A DNA stretch of 64,000 bases from Serratia marcescens (lineage in GTDB: Bacteria > Pseudomonadota > Gammaproteobacteria > Enterobacterales > Enterobacteriaceae): the NCBI GenBank assembly GCA_015548865.1, contig JADMXW010000018.1, positions 62,001 through 126,000 on the forward strand. The letters are read 5' to 3'. Positions 9,686 through 21,725 of the stretch are shown here, in pieces (the first letter of the stretch is position 1; the number at the start of each line of letters is the position of its first letter). The notes below the pieces were generated by a model. That model saw only the letters and a list, made by a program, of their open reading frames with translations. It searched no databases and was not told where the DNA came from. The position numbers and the translations under genes are program-made.

Positions 9686-11536
9686 TCAAATAGACAGCTT
9701 GTTAACGCGTTTGCCGCCGTAAACCAGGTTAACAATCGCACGGGTGCCTACAATAGCGGTAAACATCGAGGTCGCGACCCCAATCGCCGTTGTAATGGCA
9801 AAGCCCTTGATAGAACCGGTCCCTACAGCGTACAGAATCACTGCTGTGATCATCGTTGTCAGGTTGGCGTCAACGATACTGGAGAATGCACCTTTGTAGC
9901 CTTCATGAATAGCTTGCTGAACCGTTCGGCCATTCCTGAATTCTTCTTTGATACGTTCGTTAATCAGTACGTTGGCATCCACCGCCACCGCAAGCGTCAA
10001 TACAATACCGGCAATCCCCGGCATGGTAAGCGTCGCCCCCGGCAAGAGTGACATGACTCCCACGATCAGGACTAGGTTAGCCACCAATGCCGTAGTGGCA
10101 ATAACACCAAACCCTTTGTAGAACACCACCATAAACAGGATAGAGGCCACCAGTCCCCACAAGCAGGCTTCAAGCCCCTGTGTGATGTTTTGCATACCCA
10201 GCGTAGGGCCGATAGTACGCTCTTCCACAATCTGGATCGGCGCAATCAATGCCCCCGCTCGCAGCAACAAAGAAAGTTGACGAGCTTCATTCGGATTGTC
10301 GATACCGGTAATACGAAAGCTGTTACCCAAGCGCGACTGAATGGTCGCCACATTGATCACTTCTTCGTGTTTTTCCAGAATCGCGCGGCCGGAAGTCGCA
10401 TCTTTCTTACCGCTGTCCTTATATTCCACAAACAAGGTCGCCATCGGCTTACCGATACTGTCCTTGGTGAAGTTGGACATGGCGTTACCACCCGCGCTGT
10501 CCAGCGAAATATTGACCTGAGGACGACCATACTCATCGCTGCTTGAAGTGGAATCGGTAATATGGTCACCGGTAAGGATCACGCGTTTGTACAGCACCAC
10601 CGGGGTACCGTCACGCATGTTTTTCACTTCGGAATCGGCCGGGACACGGCCATTGGCTGCTGCTGTCACGTCCGCTGAGCTATTAACCAGACGGAACTCC
10701 AGCGTTGCCGTAGCACCAAGAATCTCTTTAGCGCGCGCGGTATCCTGGATGCCAGGCAATTCAACCACGATACGATCCGCGCCTTGGCGTTGTACCAGCG
10801 GCTCGGCCACACCCAATTGGTTGACACGGTTACGCAGAATATTGATGTTTTGCTGTACGGCATATTCGCGAGCTTCACGCAGGCGTTCTGCACTCATCAT
10901 CGCACGCATCAAATTATCGCCGCTGGCATTGAATACCAGATCGCGATGACGGGTGGTGAGATACGAAATAGCCTCGTTACGCGTTGCTGAATCGCGGAAA
11001 CGTATCTCTACCGTATTGTCATCGGCTTTACGCACGGTGGCATAGGGGATGCCCTTTTCGCGCAGATCGCTGCGCAGAGAATCCATGGTCTGCTCTTGCA
11101 GTTTACCTAACGCTGTCTCCATATCCACTTCCATCAGGAAGTGTACGCCGCCGCGCAGATCGAGACCCAGCTTCATGGGTTCCGCTCGCAGCATGCGCAG
11201 CCAGTTCGGCGTAGCTGGAGCAAGGTTCAAGGCCACCACGTACTTCTCACCCAACGCGTTCACAAGCGCTTCACGAGCACGCAACTGAATATCGGGGGTG
11301 GAAAAACGGGCAAGAATCGCACCGCTTTCTAGCGCGAGCGATTTGCTGGTGATGTTTTGTTCTTGTAATACATTCTGGACTTGGATCAGCGTTGACTCAC
11401 TGGCGGCGATACCTCGCGCGCCAGTGATTTGTACCGCCGGATCCTCACCATACAGGTTAGGAAGTGCATAAAGCAGACCGATGAGCAACGCCACGGCAAG
11501 CATCAGGTACTTCCACAAAGGATAACGGTTTAACAC
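9686..11536 (-). CDS. secD: Protein translocase subunit SecD
   Basis: SecD is the larger partner of SecF. The 616-residue protein has an N-terminal TM ([20 protein letters not shown]), the large periplasmic P1 head ([37 protein letters not shown]) and C-terminal TM2-6 with the proton-path aspartate motif [18 protein letters not shown]. The GTG at 11536 ([11 protein letters not shown]) matches the family start and follows an AAGGGA site. It forms an operon with yajC and secF. Confidence 0.98.
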   Translation of the reverse strand: MLNRYPLWKYLMLAVALLIGLLYALPNLYGEDPAVQITGARGIAASESTLIQVQNVLQEQNITSKSLALESGAILARFSTPDIQLRAREALVNALGEKYVVALNLAPATPNWLRMLRAEPMKLGLDLRGGVHFLMEVDMETALGKLQEQTMDSLRSDLREKGIPYATVRKADDNTVEIRFRDSATRNEAISYLTTRHRDLVFNASGDNLMRAMMSAERLREAREYAVQQNINILRNRVNQLGVAEPLVQRQGADRIVVELPGIQDTARAKEILGATATLEFRLVNSSADVTAAANGRVPADSEVKNMRDGTPVVLYKRVILTGDHITDSTSSSDEYGRPQVNISLDSAGGNAMSNFTKDSIGKPMATLFVEYKDSGKKDATSGRAILEKHEEVINVATIQSRLGNSFRITGIDNPNEARQLSLLLRAGALIAPIQIVEERTIGPTLGMQNITQGLEACLWGLVASILFMVVFYKGFGVIATTALVANLVLIVGVMSLLPGATLTMPGIAGIVLTLAVAVDANVLINERIKEEFRNGRTVQQAIHEGYKGAFSSIVDANLTTMITAVILYAVGTGSIKGFAITTAIGVATSMFTAIVGTRAIVNLVYGGKRVNKLSI

Positions 11537-11563
11537 GGCAGTTCCCTTCGGGAAAATCAAAAA

Positions 11564-11896
11564 TTACAGGGCTTTGATGGTACCCTTCGGCAACACAGCG
11601 GCCACGAAGTCACGTTTGATAACCACTTCATTGGTGTCGTTCAGCGCAATCGCGATGTATCCGGTATCAGACACTTTCGTCACACGACCCACCAGACCAC
11701 CTGTCGTCAGCACTTCATCCCCTTTGGAGATAGAGTCCATCAGTTTCTTGTGATCTTTTGCGCGCTTTTGCTGAGGACGCAGAATCATGAAGTAAAAAAT
11801 CAGACCAAAAACAGCCAGCATAATCACCAGAGAGTACGGACTTCCCTGTGCCGGAGCGCCGGTTGCTGCTACAGCATCGGAAATGAAAAGACTCAT
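11564..11896 (-). CDS. yajC: Sec translocon accessory protein YajC
   Basis: YajC is a small single-span inner-membrane protein that copurifies with SecDF. The 110-residue product has one N-terminal membrane segment (YSLVIMLAVFGLIFYFMILRPQ) ending in the hallmark RPQQKR, then a soluble domain (ISKGDEVLTTGGLVGRVTKV). It is located between tgt and secD with a 27-nt gap to secD. Confidence 0.97.
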   Translation of the reverse strand: MSLFISDAVAATGAPAQGSPYSLVIMLAVFGLIFYFMILRPQQKRAKDHKKLMDSISKGDEVLTTGGLVGRVTKVSDTGYIAIALNDTNEVVIKRDFVAAVLPKGTIKAL

Positions 11897-12037
11897 TGAA
11901 ATATCCTCTTCGTTATCAAACCAAACGTGTTCAAAAAATGTAAGAAAACAGGTGCGCTTAAAAAGCTTCGCATCAAACCTTCACATCGCATGTGTTGCAC
12001 ACATTACGCGCAACGCTGCGGATGCCAAATCTGCCCG

Positions 12038-13243
<1,206 letters not shown>

Positions 13244-13304
13244 TCAGTCAACACGCCAACAAATTGTGCTCTGCGGCGCGATTATGCATTTACATATAAG
13301 GTAC

Positions 13305-14393
13305 TTAAGCGCGACTATCCGACGCGTGGTCGATCTGTTCCACCTCGGCAGCAGGATTGCGCGTGATAAACATGGCGTCACCGTAACTGAAAAAACGATA
13401 CTGCTCGGCTACCGCCGCTTGGTAAGCCACCATGGTGTACTGATAGCCTGCAAACGCGGACACTAGCATGATTAGTGTCGATTCTGGCAAATGGAAGTTG
13501 GTTACCAGTGCGTCTACCACGCGATAATGATAGCCGGGATAAATAAAGATACGGGTGTCACCGAAGAAAGGCGCAATCATAGCCTCCTTCGCTGCCTGGG
13601 CCGCACTCTCTAACGAACGCACTGACGTAGTGCCAACGGCAATGACGCGATTACCGCGTGCTTTACACGCCAGCACAGCATCGACAACATCCTGCGGCAC
13701 TTCAGCATATTCTGCATGCATGATGTGATCTTCGATAGTGTCGACACGGACTGGCTGGAAGGTACCTGCGCCGACGTGCAAGGTTACAAATGCCATCTCG
13801 ATACCCTTCTCACGCAGCGCCGCCAGTAACGGGTCATCAAAGTGCAGGCCCGCCGTCGGCGCTGCAACAGCGCCAGGACGTTGGCTATACACCGTTTGGT
13901 ACAGTTCGCGATCGGCGTCTTCATCGGGTCTGTCGATATAAGGCGGCAGCGGTATATGGCCGATGTCGTTCAATATGGTCAACACATCACGCGTATCATC
14001 AAAGTGCAGCTCAAACAGCGCATCGTGGCGCTGTGCCATGACAGCCTTCACGCTGCCGTCCTCACCGAGCAACAGCTCTGTTCCCGGCTTCGGCGCCTTG
14101 GAAGCTTTAACATGGGCTAGCACGCGGCGCGTATCCAATACACGCTCGACTAACACCTCAATCTTACCGCCGCTGGTCTTTTGGCCGAATAAACGGGCTG
14201 GGATCACACGCGTATTGTTAAACACCAGCAGATCGCCTGGAACCAGCTTTTCCAGCAGATCGGTGAAAACACCATGGGTCAGGGCTCCCGTTGGACCGTC
14301 CAGCGACAGCAATCGGCAGCCGCTGCGCTGCGCTTGCGGATAGTGCGCGATAAGCGCTTCGGGAAGTTCAAACGAAAAATCAGAGACACGCAT
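13305..14393 (-). CDS. queA: S-adenosylmethionine:tRNA ribosyltransferase-isomerase
   Basis: QueA transfers and isomerises the ribose of S-adenosylmethionine onto preQ1-34 to form epoxyqueuosine. The 362 residues start [19 protein letters not shown] and contain [46 protein letters not shown] and [17 protein letters not shown], all typical of the family. It is the first gene of the queA-tgt-yajC-secD-secF operon; the promoter should lie in the 156-bp gap shared with the divergent acpH. Confidence 0.98.
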   Translation of the reverse strand: MRVSDFSFELPEALIAHYPQAQRSGCRLLSLDGPTGALTHGVFTDLLEKLVPGDLLVFNNTRVIPARLFGQKTSGGKIEVLVERVLDTRRVLAHVKASKAPKPGTELLLGEDGSVKAVMAQRHDALFELHFDDTRDVLTILNDIGHIPLPPYIDRPDEDADRELYQTVYSQRPGAVAAPTAGLHFDDPLLAALREKGIEMAFVTLHVGAGTFQPVRVDTIEDHIMHAEYAEVPQDVVDAVLACKARGNRVIAVGTTSVRSLESAAQAAKEAMIAPFFGDTRIFIYPGYHYRVVDALVTNFHLPESTLIMLVSAFAGYQYTMVAYQAAVAEQYRFFSYGDAMFITRNPAAEVEQIDHASDSRA

Positions 14394-14549
14394 AGCTATT
14401 CACTTGGTTGAGCTGTTTATAAAATTGTTTCTGGCTTACTAACGGGTAAAGAACAGAACAGGTAAAAAACGGCGGTCTAGTCTAGGGCCGTGAGCGCATT
14501 GCTGCAACAAATAAGCGAACAGAGCACAAAATTGATGTAAACTGGCAGA

Positions 14550-15131
14550 ATGAATTTTCTTGCTCATCTTCACTTGGCCACGCTAGCCGATAGCTCGCTC
14601 CTCGGCAACTTGATGGCAGACTTTGTGCGCGGTAACCCGCAACAAGGCTTTAGCGACGAGGTCGTATCCGGCATTCGTTTGCACCGCCGTATTGATGTGC
14701 TAACCGATAGCCAGACAGAAGTTAAAGCCGCAGCAGCCCATTTCAGCGCGGGTTACCGCCGTGTGGCCCCTATCACGCTGGACGTGCTGTGGGATCATTT
14801 TCTTGCCCGCCACTGGTCGCGAGTGCACCCACAGCAGTCGTTAGGGGCGTTTGTTGATTCAGCCCGCGCACAAATCGAACCCCATTTGGCACACACACCA
14901 GAACGGTTTCAGAACCTGAACCACTATCTGTGGCGTGAACGCTGGCTGGAGCGCTACGCCGAATTGCCTTTTATTGCCGATGTGCTAAAACGCATGGCGA
15001 TAAGACGCCCTCGACTGGCGGCTTTGGCGGGTTCATTTGATGACATAGAGCGCCACTACACCGCCTTTGAAAACCATTTCTGGCGCTTCTATCCACACAT
15101 GATGGAACAGGCGCGCTTGCAACAGCTGTAA
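14550..15131 (+). CDS. acpH: Acyl carrier protein phosphodiesterase
   Basis: AcpH removes the 4'-phosphopantetheine group from holo-ACP. The 193-residue protein begins [28 protein letters not shown], the HD-like metal-binding start typical of the family, and has [16 protein letters not shown] and [10 protein letters not shown]. The length and its divergent position beside queA match E. coli. Confidence 0.95.
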   Translation: MNFLAHLHLATLADSSLLGNLMADFVRGNPQQGFSDEVVSGIRLHRRIDVLTDSQTEVKAAAAHFSAGYRRVAPITLDVLWDHFLARHWSRVHPQQSLGAFVDSARAQIEPHLAHTPERFQNLNHYLWRERWLERYAELPFIADVLKRMAIRRPRLAALAGSFDDIERHYTAFENHFWRFYPHMMEQARLQQL

Positions 15132-15168
15132 ACCTAGTGATATCTGTTGGGTATCACCAATCAATTCA

Positions 15169-15194
15169 ATAGACAAAACCTATATCATCAATCG
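15169..15194 (+). promoter_or_regulatory. Possible OxyR-binding site upstream of the peroxiredoxin gene
   Basis: ATAG, 7 nt, CTAT, 7 nt, ATCG reproduces the first three of the four tetranucleotide elements (ATAG-N7-CTAT-N7-ATAG-N7-CTAT) of an OxyR site; the fourth (GGTC, 15202-15205) is poor. A TATACT -10 candidate lies at 15229-15234 with a weak -35 around 15206-15211. The site would therefore sit just upstream of -35, where OxyR activates. Pattern match only. Confidence 0.4.
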
Positions 15195-15286
15195 GTTTGT
15201 TGGTCTGTATTCGTAGAAGAAGAAACCCTATACTACTTGTTGTTTTTGGTTTCTCTTCCCTCTTAATCACTTTTACAGGAGTTATT

Positions 15287-15889
15287 ATGGTCCTGGTAAC
15301 GCGTCAAGCCCCTGACTTCACCGCTGCTGCCGTATTGGGCAATGGCGAAATCGTTGAAAACTTCAACCTGAAAAAACACATCAGCGGTAAAGCGGCAGTG
15401 ATTTTCTTCTGGCCGATGGACTTTACCTTCGTCTGCCCGTCAGAACTGATCGCCTTTGACCACCGCTACAAAGAGTTTCAAGATCGCGGTGTGGAAGTGG
15501 TTGGCGTCTCTTTTGACTCCGAATTCGTGCATAACGCCTGGCGTAACACGCCGGTGAAAAGCGGCGGTATCGGCCCAGTGCAATATGCGATGGTCGCCGA
15601 TGTGAAACGTGAGATCCAAAAAGCTTACGGCATTGAGCACCCAGACGCTGGCGTTGCGCTGCGCGGCTCTTTCCTTGTCGACAAAGAAGGCGTTGTACGC
15701 CATCAGGTCGTAAACGATCTGCCGCTGGGCCGTAACATTGATGAAATGCTGCGTATGGTTGACGCCCTGCAATTCCACGAAGAGCACGGCGAAGTGTGCC
15801 CGGCTCAGTGGGAAAAAGGCAAATCCGGTATGGGTGCTTCTCCAGATGGCGTCGCCAAATACCTGACGGAAAACGCAGACAAGTTGTAA
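15287..15889 (+). CDS. 2-Cys peroxiredoxin (AhpC/Tsa family)
   Basis: A thiol peroxidase that reduces H2O2 and organic peroxides. The 200-residue protein has the peroxidatic cysteine in DFTFVCPSEL (Cys50) and the resolving cysteine in HGEVCPAQW (Cys171), so it is a typical 2-Cys enzyme. The ATG at 15287 follows a strong ACAGGAG site; upstream in-frame codons from 15197 form no conserved sequence. It carries GGIG (93-96) and a C-terminal YL pair (192-193), a partial version of the GGLG/YF pair linked to overoxidation sensitivity. It is closer to Tsa-type Prx1 than to E. coli AhpC, with no AhpF nearby. A terminator follows, so it is probably monocistronic. Confidence 0.93.
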   Translation: MVLVTRQAPDFTAAAVLGNGEIVENFNLKKHISGKAAVIFFWPMDFTFVCPSELIAFDHRYKEFQDRGVEVVGVSFDSEFVHNAWRNTPVKSGGIGPVQYAMVADVKREIQKAYGIEHPDAGVALRGSFLVDKEGVVRHQVVNDLPLGRNIDEMLRMVDALQFHEEHGEVCPAQWEKGKSGMGASPDGVAKYLTENADKL

Positions 15890-15908
15890 TTGCTCTCTTT
15901 TCCGCAAC

Positions 15909-15940
15909 AAAAAGCCGACTTCATACAGTCGGCTTTTTAT
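15909..15940 (+). terminator. Rho-independent terminator after the peroxiredoxin gene
   Basis: AAAAAGCCGACT-TCATAC-AGTCGGCTTTTT is a strong stem with A upstream and T downstream, 20 nt after the stop codon. It could act in both directions and so also end proY. Confidence 0.92.
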
Positions 15941-16011
15941 TCTCTATGCTCGATGGCGGAAATAAACGGAGCCTTCTAGCACCGTTTTATCTCAACATTT
16001 TCCAACCCCGC

Positions 16012-17388
16012 TTACACGTTGTCATTCGCCAGCTGTTGCCGTTTCTGTTTGAAGGCATAGCCCAGCAGAAGCAGAGCAATCCACAGTACGCCTACGTAGA
16101 GGGAAATACGCGTTTCTTCGAAGTAGCCAATCAGCCCGATAATGAACACCAGGAACACGATACCCACCACGGAAGAAGCCACGCCGCCTGGCAACGGAAA
16201 GGCGAGAGCCTTCACCTCGTTTTCGTTCAAACGACGGCGAAACGCGATTTGTGAGCAGAGGATCATGATCCACACCCACACGGTCGCGAACGTCGCCAGC
16301 GATGCAATCACCAGGAACACTTTACCCGGCATAATATAGTTGAGGTAAACCGCCACCAGTAGCGCTGCCATCATCACGACAACCGTGACCCACGGAATAC
16401 CACGCTGTGACACTTTAGCAAATACCTTGGGTGCATTGCCCTGCTCTGCCATGCCGTGCATCATGCGGCCCACGCCAAATACATCGCTATTGATGGCAGA
16501 CAAGGAAGCCGTAATCACCACAAAATTCAGAATGCCCGCAGCCGCCGTGATACCAAGGTGCTGAAACGTCAGCACAAAAGGACTGCCGTTGGTACCGACC
16601 TGATTCCACGGATAAATCGACATAATGACAAACAGCGTGCCGACGTAGAACACCAGAATGCGCCACGGTACTGAGTTAATCGCGCGTGGAATCGATTTAT
16701 GCGGATCTTTGGCCTCGCCTGCGGTGATACCGATAATTTCAATACCGCCATAGGCGAACATCACCAGTTGCAGCGATAGGACCATACCCATCACACCGTT
16801 ACTGAAAAAGCCGCCGTGGTTCCACAGGTTGCTGATCCCAGTTGGCTGACCGCCATTGCCGATACCCCAGACGATAATCCCGATACCTGCTACGATCATG
16901 ATGATGATGGTGGCAACCTTGAAGAAGGAAAGCCAAAACTCCAGTTCACCGAACACCTTCACGCTCATCAGGTTGATAGCGCCAATAATCAGCACCACGC
17001 TCAGCACCCAGATCCAGTGTGGCACGTCAGGGAACCAGACGCTCATATAGATGCCAAACGCAGTCACATCAGCGATCGCAACAATGAGAATCTCAAAGCA
17101 GTAGGTCCACCCAGTGATGTAGCCCGCCATTGGCCCCAGATAATCCTGCGCATAGCGCGAGAAGGAGCTGGCTTGCGGGTTGTTAACAGACATCTCTCCC
17201 AACGCACGCATAATGATATAAGCGATAACGCCGCCAATGATATAAGCCAATAGCACACTCGGCCCGGCCATTTGAATTGCACTGGCCGAACCATAGAACA
17301 GCCCAGTACCAATAGCTGATCCAAGTGCAATGAAGCGGATATGTCGCGTGCTTAACCCACGCTTTAGCTTAGTGGATTGTCGTTCCAT
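16012..17388 (-). CDS. proY: ProY-like amino acid permease (APC family)
   Basis: An inner-membrane amino acid:proton symporter of the APC superfamily. The 458-residue protein aligns along its length with E. coli ProY ([64 protein letters not shown]) and has about 12 hydrophobic segments. ProY is described as a cryptic proline transporter, but substrates differ between close relatives (histidine for some), so the exact substrate is open. It lies 74 nt downstream of brnQ behind a terminator-like hairpin, suggesting partial readthrough from brnQ. Confidence 0.9.
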   Translation of the reverse strand: MERQSTKLKRGLSTRHIRFIALGSAIGTGLFYGSASAIQMAGPSVLLAYIIGGVIAYIIMRALGEMSVNNPQASSFSRYAQDYLGPMAGYITGWTYCFEILIVAIADVTAFGIYMSVWFPDVPHWIWVLSVVLIIGAINLMSVKVFGELEFWLSFFKVATIIIMIVAGIGIIVWGIGNGGQPTGISNLWNHGGFFSNGVMGMVLSLQLVMFAYGGIEIIGITAGEAKDPHKSIPRAINSVPWRILVFYVGTLFVIMSIYPWNQVGTNGSPFVLTFQHLGITAAAGILNFVVITASLSAINSDVFGVGRMMHGMAEQGNAPKVFAKVSQRGIPWVTVVVMMAALLVAVYLNYIMPGKVFLVIASLATFATVWVWIMILCSQIAFRRRLNENEVKALAFPLPGGVASSVVGIVFLVFIIGLIGYFEETRISLYVGVLWIALLLLGYAFKQKRQQLANDNV

Positions 17389-17412
17389 AAATTAAGCAGC
17401 CCTGTCTTACAA

Positions 17413-17440
17413 AAGAAAAACCACAGGCGGTAGCCTGTGG
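17413..17440 (-). terminator. Intercistronic Rho-independent terminator between brnQ and proY
   Basis: In the leftward transcript CCACAGGC-TACC-GCCTGTGG is followed by TTTTTC. It sits after the brnQ stop and about 25 nt before the proY start, so it should end most brnQ messages and leave proY dependent on readthrough. Confidence 0.82.
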
Positions 17441-17462
17441 TGAAAAATACCGCGTTACTGCG

Positions 17463-18782
17463 TTATTGGTGCGCAGCCACTTCTTGACGCCCGCTCAGTC
17501 GGTCATAAATAACCGCAGCCAGCAGCACCACCAGTGACGGTGGCAGCCAGGCCAATCCCTGTTCACCCAAAGGCAAGTTCAAGCTCCAGGCTGGCAACAA
17601 TGCCGCAAAGGTCGATGATTTTACCCCATCAATCAGGCCGAATAACAGGCTGATTAGCATGACCGGGGCCACAATACGCGAAGACTGATTCCACCAACGC
17701 AAGGTAAAACTCAGTAAAACCAGAATGATACAGGGCGGATAAATCGCTGTCAGCACCGGAATGGAAAGCTGAATCAAATGGCTTAATCCCAGATTGGCAA
17801 CTAACGCAGAGAAGCCCCCCAGAACGAACACCAAGGTACGATACGAAAACGGCAAATACTGGGAGAAAAATTCGGCACAGGCGCAAGTAAGACCAACGGC
17901 GGTTACCATACAGGCGATAAAAATCAGCAGTGCCAGAAAGCCGCTGCCCATGCTGCCAAAGGTGTGTTGCACGTAAGCGTGCAAGATTTCTGCGCCGTTT
18001 TGCGCATGGGGAATCAATTCACCGCTGACGGAACCCAATTTGAACAAGCTCAGGTAGACCAACGTCAACCCAACACCGGCGATCAACCCAGCCCAAATGG
18101 TATAACGGGTCAACAGCGTTGCATCGCTAACACCGCGTGAACGCGCGGCGTTGACGATAACGATACCAAACACCATCGCACCCAAGGTATCCATCGTCAG
18201 GTAACCGTTCACAAAGCCATTCGAAAACGGTACGGTTTGATAGACATCTGTCGCCGGGATCGGCGAACCCGCTGGCCATAACAGTGCAGCAAACCCTAAC
18301 ACTGCGAGCGCCAGAATTTTTAACGGTGCCAGCACATGGCCGACCGTATCGAGCAGGCGTCCCGGATAGAGAGAAACACCGATCACCAGCGCAAAATAGA
18401 CCACGCTATAGATCAACAAGGGCGTGGCCGCGTCGCCAAACAACGGAGCCAGTCCCACTTCGAAGGATACAGTGGCCGTACGCGGCGTAGCAAATAGCGG
18501 TCCGACGGCCAGATAACATACCGTCGCCAGCAAAACACCTGCTTTTTGGCCGATGGGAGAGCTTAAGGCATCCACGCCACCGCCCACGCGCGCCAGCGCC
18601 ACCACGGTCAACACCGGTAAGCCAACAGCGGTGAGCAGAAAGCCGAGCGCCGCCGTCCAGACATGTTCACCGGCTTGCAGACCAACAATCGGCGGGAAAA
18701 TGATGTTCCCTGCCCCCACAAACAGCGCAAAGGTCATAAACCCCAGCGCGACAATATCTTTGGATGTTAAACGATGACTCAT
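17463..18782 (-). CDS. brnQ: Branched-chain amino acid transporter BrnQ (LIVCS family)
   Basis: BrnQ takes up leucine, isoleucine and valine with a cation. The 439-residue protein starts [31 protein letters not shown] and continues with [18 protein letters not shown], both diagnostic for the family, and has about 12 membrane segments. The gene order phoBR-brnQ-proY is that of E. coli, except that here a phosphate-binding-protein gene and a MetE-like gene are interposed. Confidence 0.97.
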   Translation of the reverse strand: MSHRLTSKDIVALGFMTFALFVGAGNIIFPPIVGLQAGEHVWTAALGFLLTAVGLPVLTVVALARVGGGVDALSSPIGQKAGVLLATVCYLAVGPLFATPRTATVSFEVGLAPLFGDAATPLLIYSVVYFALVIGVSLYPGRLLDTVGHVLAPLKILALAVLGFAALLWPAGSPIPATDVYQTVPFSNGFVNGYLTMDTLGAMVFGIVIVNAARSRGVSDATLLTRYTIWAGLIAGVGLTLVYLSLFKLGSVSGELIPHAQNGAEILHAYVQHTFGSMGSGFLALLIFIACMVTAVGLTCACAEFFSQYLPFSYRTLVFVLGGFSALVANLGLSHLIQLSIPVLTAIYPPCIILVLLSFTLRWWNQSSRIVAPVMLISLLFGLIDGVKSSTFAALLPAWSLNLPLGEQGLAWLPPSLVVLLAAVIYDRLSGRQEVAAHQ

Positions 18783-19248
18783 AGTTACGTTGTGTTGCCT
18801 GTATAAAAATGCGACAAAATGAGAAGGCGAACCGCAGCATGGTATAATTTATTCTTATTGCGCAGTCGTTATAGGGCGCCAAGTAAAACGTTTATAGTAG
18901 TAAAAGACAAGTAGCGATCCAAAATGCGGAGTATTACGCCGATCTAACAACAAGAGTTAGATAATAATATTACCACTCGCACGACCTTCCGCACATGATT
19001 TGTGCATTTAACGTCTTTTCCTTGCATTAAAACCAGAATAAAAACGCGTTACACGCGCAAAACGGACACAAAAGAGACTATGCAGCAGCATAAGAAGCGT
19101 TTTTTGCTGGAAGGGGAAAGAGGAAGCGGGAAATTGCGTGGTAAACAATGTGTGCACAGCGTTCAGATTTTGACGCCCTCATAACGGGGCGTCAAAAATA
19201 AGCTAGGGATAGCGGATGAACCTTCCCCCAGCGTTACGCAACGGAACC
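18783..19248. other. Intergenic spacer with an inverted repeat, brnQ upstream region
   Basis: No convincing gene is visible in these 466 bases. The spacer should hold the brnQ promoter near 18790-18960. At 19168-19197 a 10-bp stem (TTTGACGCCC / GGGCGTCAAA) lies downstream of the MetE-like gene. Its T's come before and its A's after the stem on both strands, the reverse of a terminator. Confidence 0.5.
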
Positions 19249-20361
19249 TTAATTAGCCCAGACTTCACGGGCAGTATTCACGACCAGACGCAGCTTGGCC
19301 CACTGTTGTGCTTCCGTCAGGCTGTTACCCTCTTCCGTAGAGGCAAAGCCGCACTGCGGACTGAGGCAGAGTTGTTTGATATCTACATATTTCGCGGCTT
19401 CCGCGATGCGCGCCTTCAGCAATGCCGGATCTTCCAACTCGCCAGTTTTAGTGGTTACCAGACCCAGTACCACTTGCTGATGTCCCGGTTTGATGAAACG
19501 CAGTGGCTCGAATCCACCAGAGCGATCGTTATCATACTCAAGGAAGAACTCATCTACATTCACTTCGCCAAACAGGATCGGGGCGACAGGCTCATACCCG
19601 CCTTCAGAAATCCACGTAGAGCGGAAGTTACCGCGACATACGTGCAAACCGATCACCAGATCTGCGGGTTTACCCACCAATGCTTTATTCAATACGTCGG
19701 CATAGGTACGGGCCAGTTGTTCAGGGTCTTCACCGCGTTCACGAATTTGACGCTTTTGATCGTCTGAGCACAGGTAAGCCCACACGGTATCATCAAGTTG
19801 AAGATAGCGGCAGCCTGCGGCATAGAAAGCATGGATTGCATCGTGCCAGGTCTGTGCCAGATCGTCAAAATAGGCATCCAGGGTTGGATAAACCTGACTG
19901 TCGATGGCCTTACGCCCACCGCGGAAATGGAACACGCTCGGGCTGGGAATGGTCATCTTGGCTGTCACATCACCTGCAATACTGTTTAGGTAACGAAAAT
20001 GCGCCAGCATCGGGTGCTGTGGGTTAAAGCTGACCTTCCCTGTCACCTTGATGGCACGAGATTTAGTTTGAATACCATTAAACTGAATACCGTGATCCGC
20101 TTCGTAAGGTTCCACGCCGTTCAAACCTTCGAAAAAGTCGAAGTGCCACCAGGCACGACGAAATTCCCCATCGGTGACAACCTGCAACCCTGCCTCACGC
20201 TGCAACTCAACCGCACGCAGAATTTCTGCATCTTCAATATTGCGCAGCTGCTCTGCATTAATGGCGCCAGACTGAAATTGTACGCGAGCTTCTTTGATTG
20301 CCGCAGGGCGCAGCAGGCTGCCGACCACGTCAGCGCGAAAAGGGGGAAGTGCTTTAGCCAT
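19249..20361 (-). CDS. MetE C-terminal-domain-like protein (YxjG/YxjH family), first copy
   Basis: A cobalamin-independent methionine-synthase-like protein made only of the catalytic barrel: 370 residues against about 750 for MetE. The zinc ligands of that domain are in place: HxC in IGLHVCRGN, Glu in FFLEYD and Cys in LSPQCGFAS. The N-terminus (FRADVVGSLLRP, then VTDGEFRRAWWHFDFFEGL) is typical of YxjG/YxjH. It probably methylates homocysteine or a related thiol, but the methyl donor is unknown because the folate-tail-binding N-terminal domain is absent. A tandem MetJ-like operator lies about 120 nt upstream. A paralogue is at 38051-39172. Confidence 0.85.
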   Translation of the reverse strand: MAKALPPFRADVVGSLLRPAAIKEARVQFQSGAINAEQLRNIEDAEILRAVELQREAGLQVVTDGEFRRAWWHFDFFEGLNGVEPYEADHGIQFNGIQTKSRAIKVTGKVSFNPQHPMLAHFRYLNSIAGDVTAKMTIPSPSVFHFRGGRKAIDSQVYPTLDAYFDDLAQTWHDAIHAFYAAGCRYLQLDDTVWAYLCSDDQKRQIRERGEDPEQLARTYADVLNKALVGKPADLVIGLHVCRGNFRSTWISEGGYEPVAPILFGEVNVDEFFLEYDNDRSGGFEPLRFIKPGHQQVVLGLVTTKTGELEDPALLKARIAEAAKYVDIKQLCLSPQCGFASTEEGNSLTEAQQWAKLRLVVNTAREVWAN

Positions 20362-20479
20362 GATAAACTCCTAATACTTCACAATAAAACGCAGCGCACT
20401 AACGTCGTGCAAGCGGTATCGCAAAATAGTTTCAAAATAAATAGTCACGCCGTTCAGTAATCACGCCTTATACTTATTT

Positions 20480-20495
20480 AGACATCTGGACGGCT
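20480..20495. promoter_or_regulatory. Tandem MetJ-box-like operator upstream of the MetE-like gene
   Basis: AGACATCT directly followed by GGACGGCT matches two adjacent 8-bp met boxes (consensus AGACGTCT) at 7/8 and 6/8 positions. MetJ binds such tandem boxes. The distance to the start codon at 20361 is about 120 nt. The site supports methionine control of this gene. Confidence 0.5.
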
Positions 20496-20610
20496 AAAAA
20501 GTAAATTCATCCTGTCATGGCTAACGATTGAGGGCAATAGAATAATTTTCACTTTTCACCACTAACGTGAATAAAATTCATGTCACACTGATGACAAAGT
20601 CACCTTTTCC

Positions 20611-20700
20611 CCTCGTCATCCTCGGCGAAAACCGGGGATCTCTGACAGAATGAACGCGTTTCGCCTGCAGGAAATTCCCGCTTTCGCTGGAGTGACGATA
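20611..20700. repeat. Dispersed intergenic repeat, copy A
   Basis: The first 70 bases (CCTCGTCATCCTCGG... to the CCTGCA...TTCCC part) align well with the segment starting at 62538. Shared blocks include TCCTCGG, CCGGGGA, ACAGAA and GCCTGCA. Copy A continues with ATTCCCGCTTTCGCTGGAG, a typical extragenic palindromic half. It lies downstream of the phosphate-binding-protein gene. Confidence 0.6.
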
Positions 20701-20763
20701 GTGAACGAATCTGGAATACAACAACAGGTTTTGATCTTATACAGCAATGAGGGTGATGGCGTG

Positions 20764-21711
20764 TTATAGACCGAGTTGCTGGCGTGCATTAACTCGTACA
20801 TTCTCAGGCAAGGGAAGATAACCGTCCTGACTTACCAGATTTTGCCCGCTGGTTGAGAGCACCCGATCCATAAAAGCAGCCGTCAGGCTATCCAGAGGGC
20901 GCTCTGGCGCTTTGTTCACATAGATATAAAGATAACGCGCATAGGGATAACGCCCACTGCGGATATTGTCCACTGTTGGCGCGACATATGCGTCACCTTG
21001 TGCCGCCAGTGGCAGCATTTTCACACCGCTGGCACGAAAACCGATGCTGGCATAACCAATCGCCTGTGTCGACGTTGCCACCGCCTGCACCACAGAGGCA
21101 GAACCAGGCAACTCATTTACCTGAGGTAAAAAGTCTCCACCGCACAACGCCTGTTGCTTGAAAAAGCCGTATGTGCCTGACGCTGAGTTACGCCCATAGC
21201 GCAGCACGCGGCGCGAAGCCCACTCCCCCGTCAACTCAAGATCGCGCCAATGGGTAACGGTTTGCGTTGCCCCACAGCGGTGGGTAATAGAGAAAAGCGC
21301 ATCGAGTTGTTGCAAATTGAGCCCCGACAGTGGGTTATCTTGGTTGACCAACACCACCAGCGCATCCATAGCGACTGGAATCGCAAGCGGGGGATAACCA
21401 TAGCGTTGCACAAACGCGTCAATTTCACTCGCTTTCATGGCACGGCTCATGGGGCCCAGTTGTGCCGCCCCTGAGGCTAATGCCGTTGGCGCCGAGGACG
21501 AGCCCGCCGCCTGCATCTGTACATTGACACTGGGATAATGCTGATTGAAATCCGCCGCCCAAAACGCCATCAACGTCGCCAAAGTATCGGAGCCAGCACT
21601 GGAGAGATTGCCTGCCAGCATTTGCTCGCTGCGCGCACTGAGACTCCAGGCGCAGAGTAATAGCAACACCGTACAGAGCAATAAGCCCGAAAAACGCGGG
21701 GCTGGCGTCAT
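20764..21711 (-). CDS. PstS-like periplasmic phosphate-binding protein
   Basis: A periplasmic solute-binding protein of the PstS/PBP-like family, 315 residues. It has a signal peptide (LLLCTVLLLLCAWSLSARS) and phosphate-binding loop motifs: SSAGSDTLATLM, AGSSSAPTAL and GRNSASGTYGFFKQQ. No ABC permease or ATPase lies beside it. The start is 14 nt after the phoR stop, so it is in the phoB-phoR operon. It may deliver phosphate to a Pst system encoded elsewhere or act as an accessory sensor. True PstS is encoded with pstCAB in enterobacteria, so this is a second, orphan protein. Confidence 0.8.
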   Translation of the reverse strand: MTPAPRFSGLLLCTVLLLLCAWSLSARSEQMLAGNLSSAGSDTLATLMAFWAADFNQHYPSVNVQMQAAGSSSAPTALASGAAQLGPMSRAMKASEIDAFVQRYGYPPLAIPVAMDALVVLVNQDNPLSGLNLQQLDALFSITHRCGATQTVTHWRDLELTGEWASRRVLRYGRNSASGTYGFFKQQALCGGDFLPQVNELPGSASVVQAVATSTQAIGYASIGFRASGVKMLPLAAQGDAYVAPTVDNIRSGRYPYARYLYIYVNKAPERPLDSLTAAFMDRVLSTSGQNLVSQDGYLPLPENVRVNARQQLGL

Positions 21712-21725
21712 AGGTTAGATATCCA

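Noticed and set aside
19168-19197. Terminator downstream of the first MetE-like gene
   Set aside because: The stem is flanked by T's on the 5' side and A's on the 3' side on both strands, the opposite of an intrinsic terminator.
19216-19767. 183-codon frame on the plus strand
   Set aside because: Antisense to the well-supported MetE-like gene; no recognisable domain.
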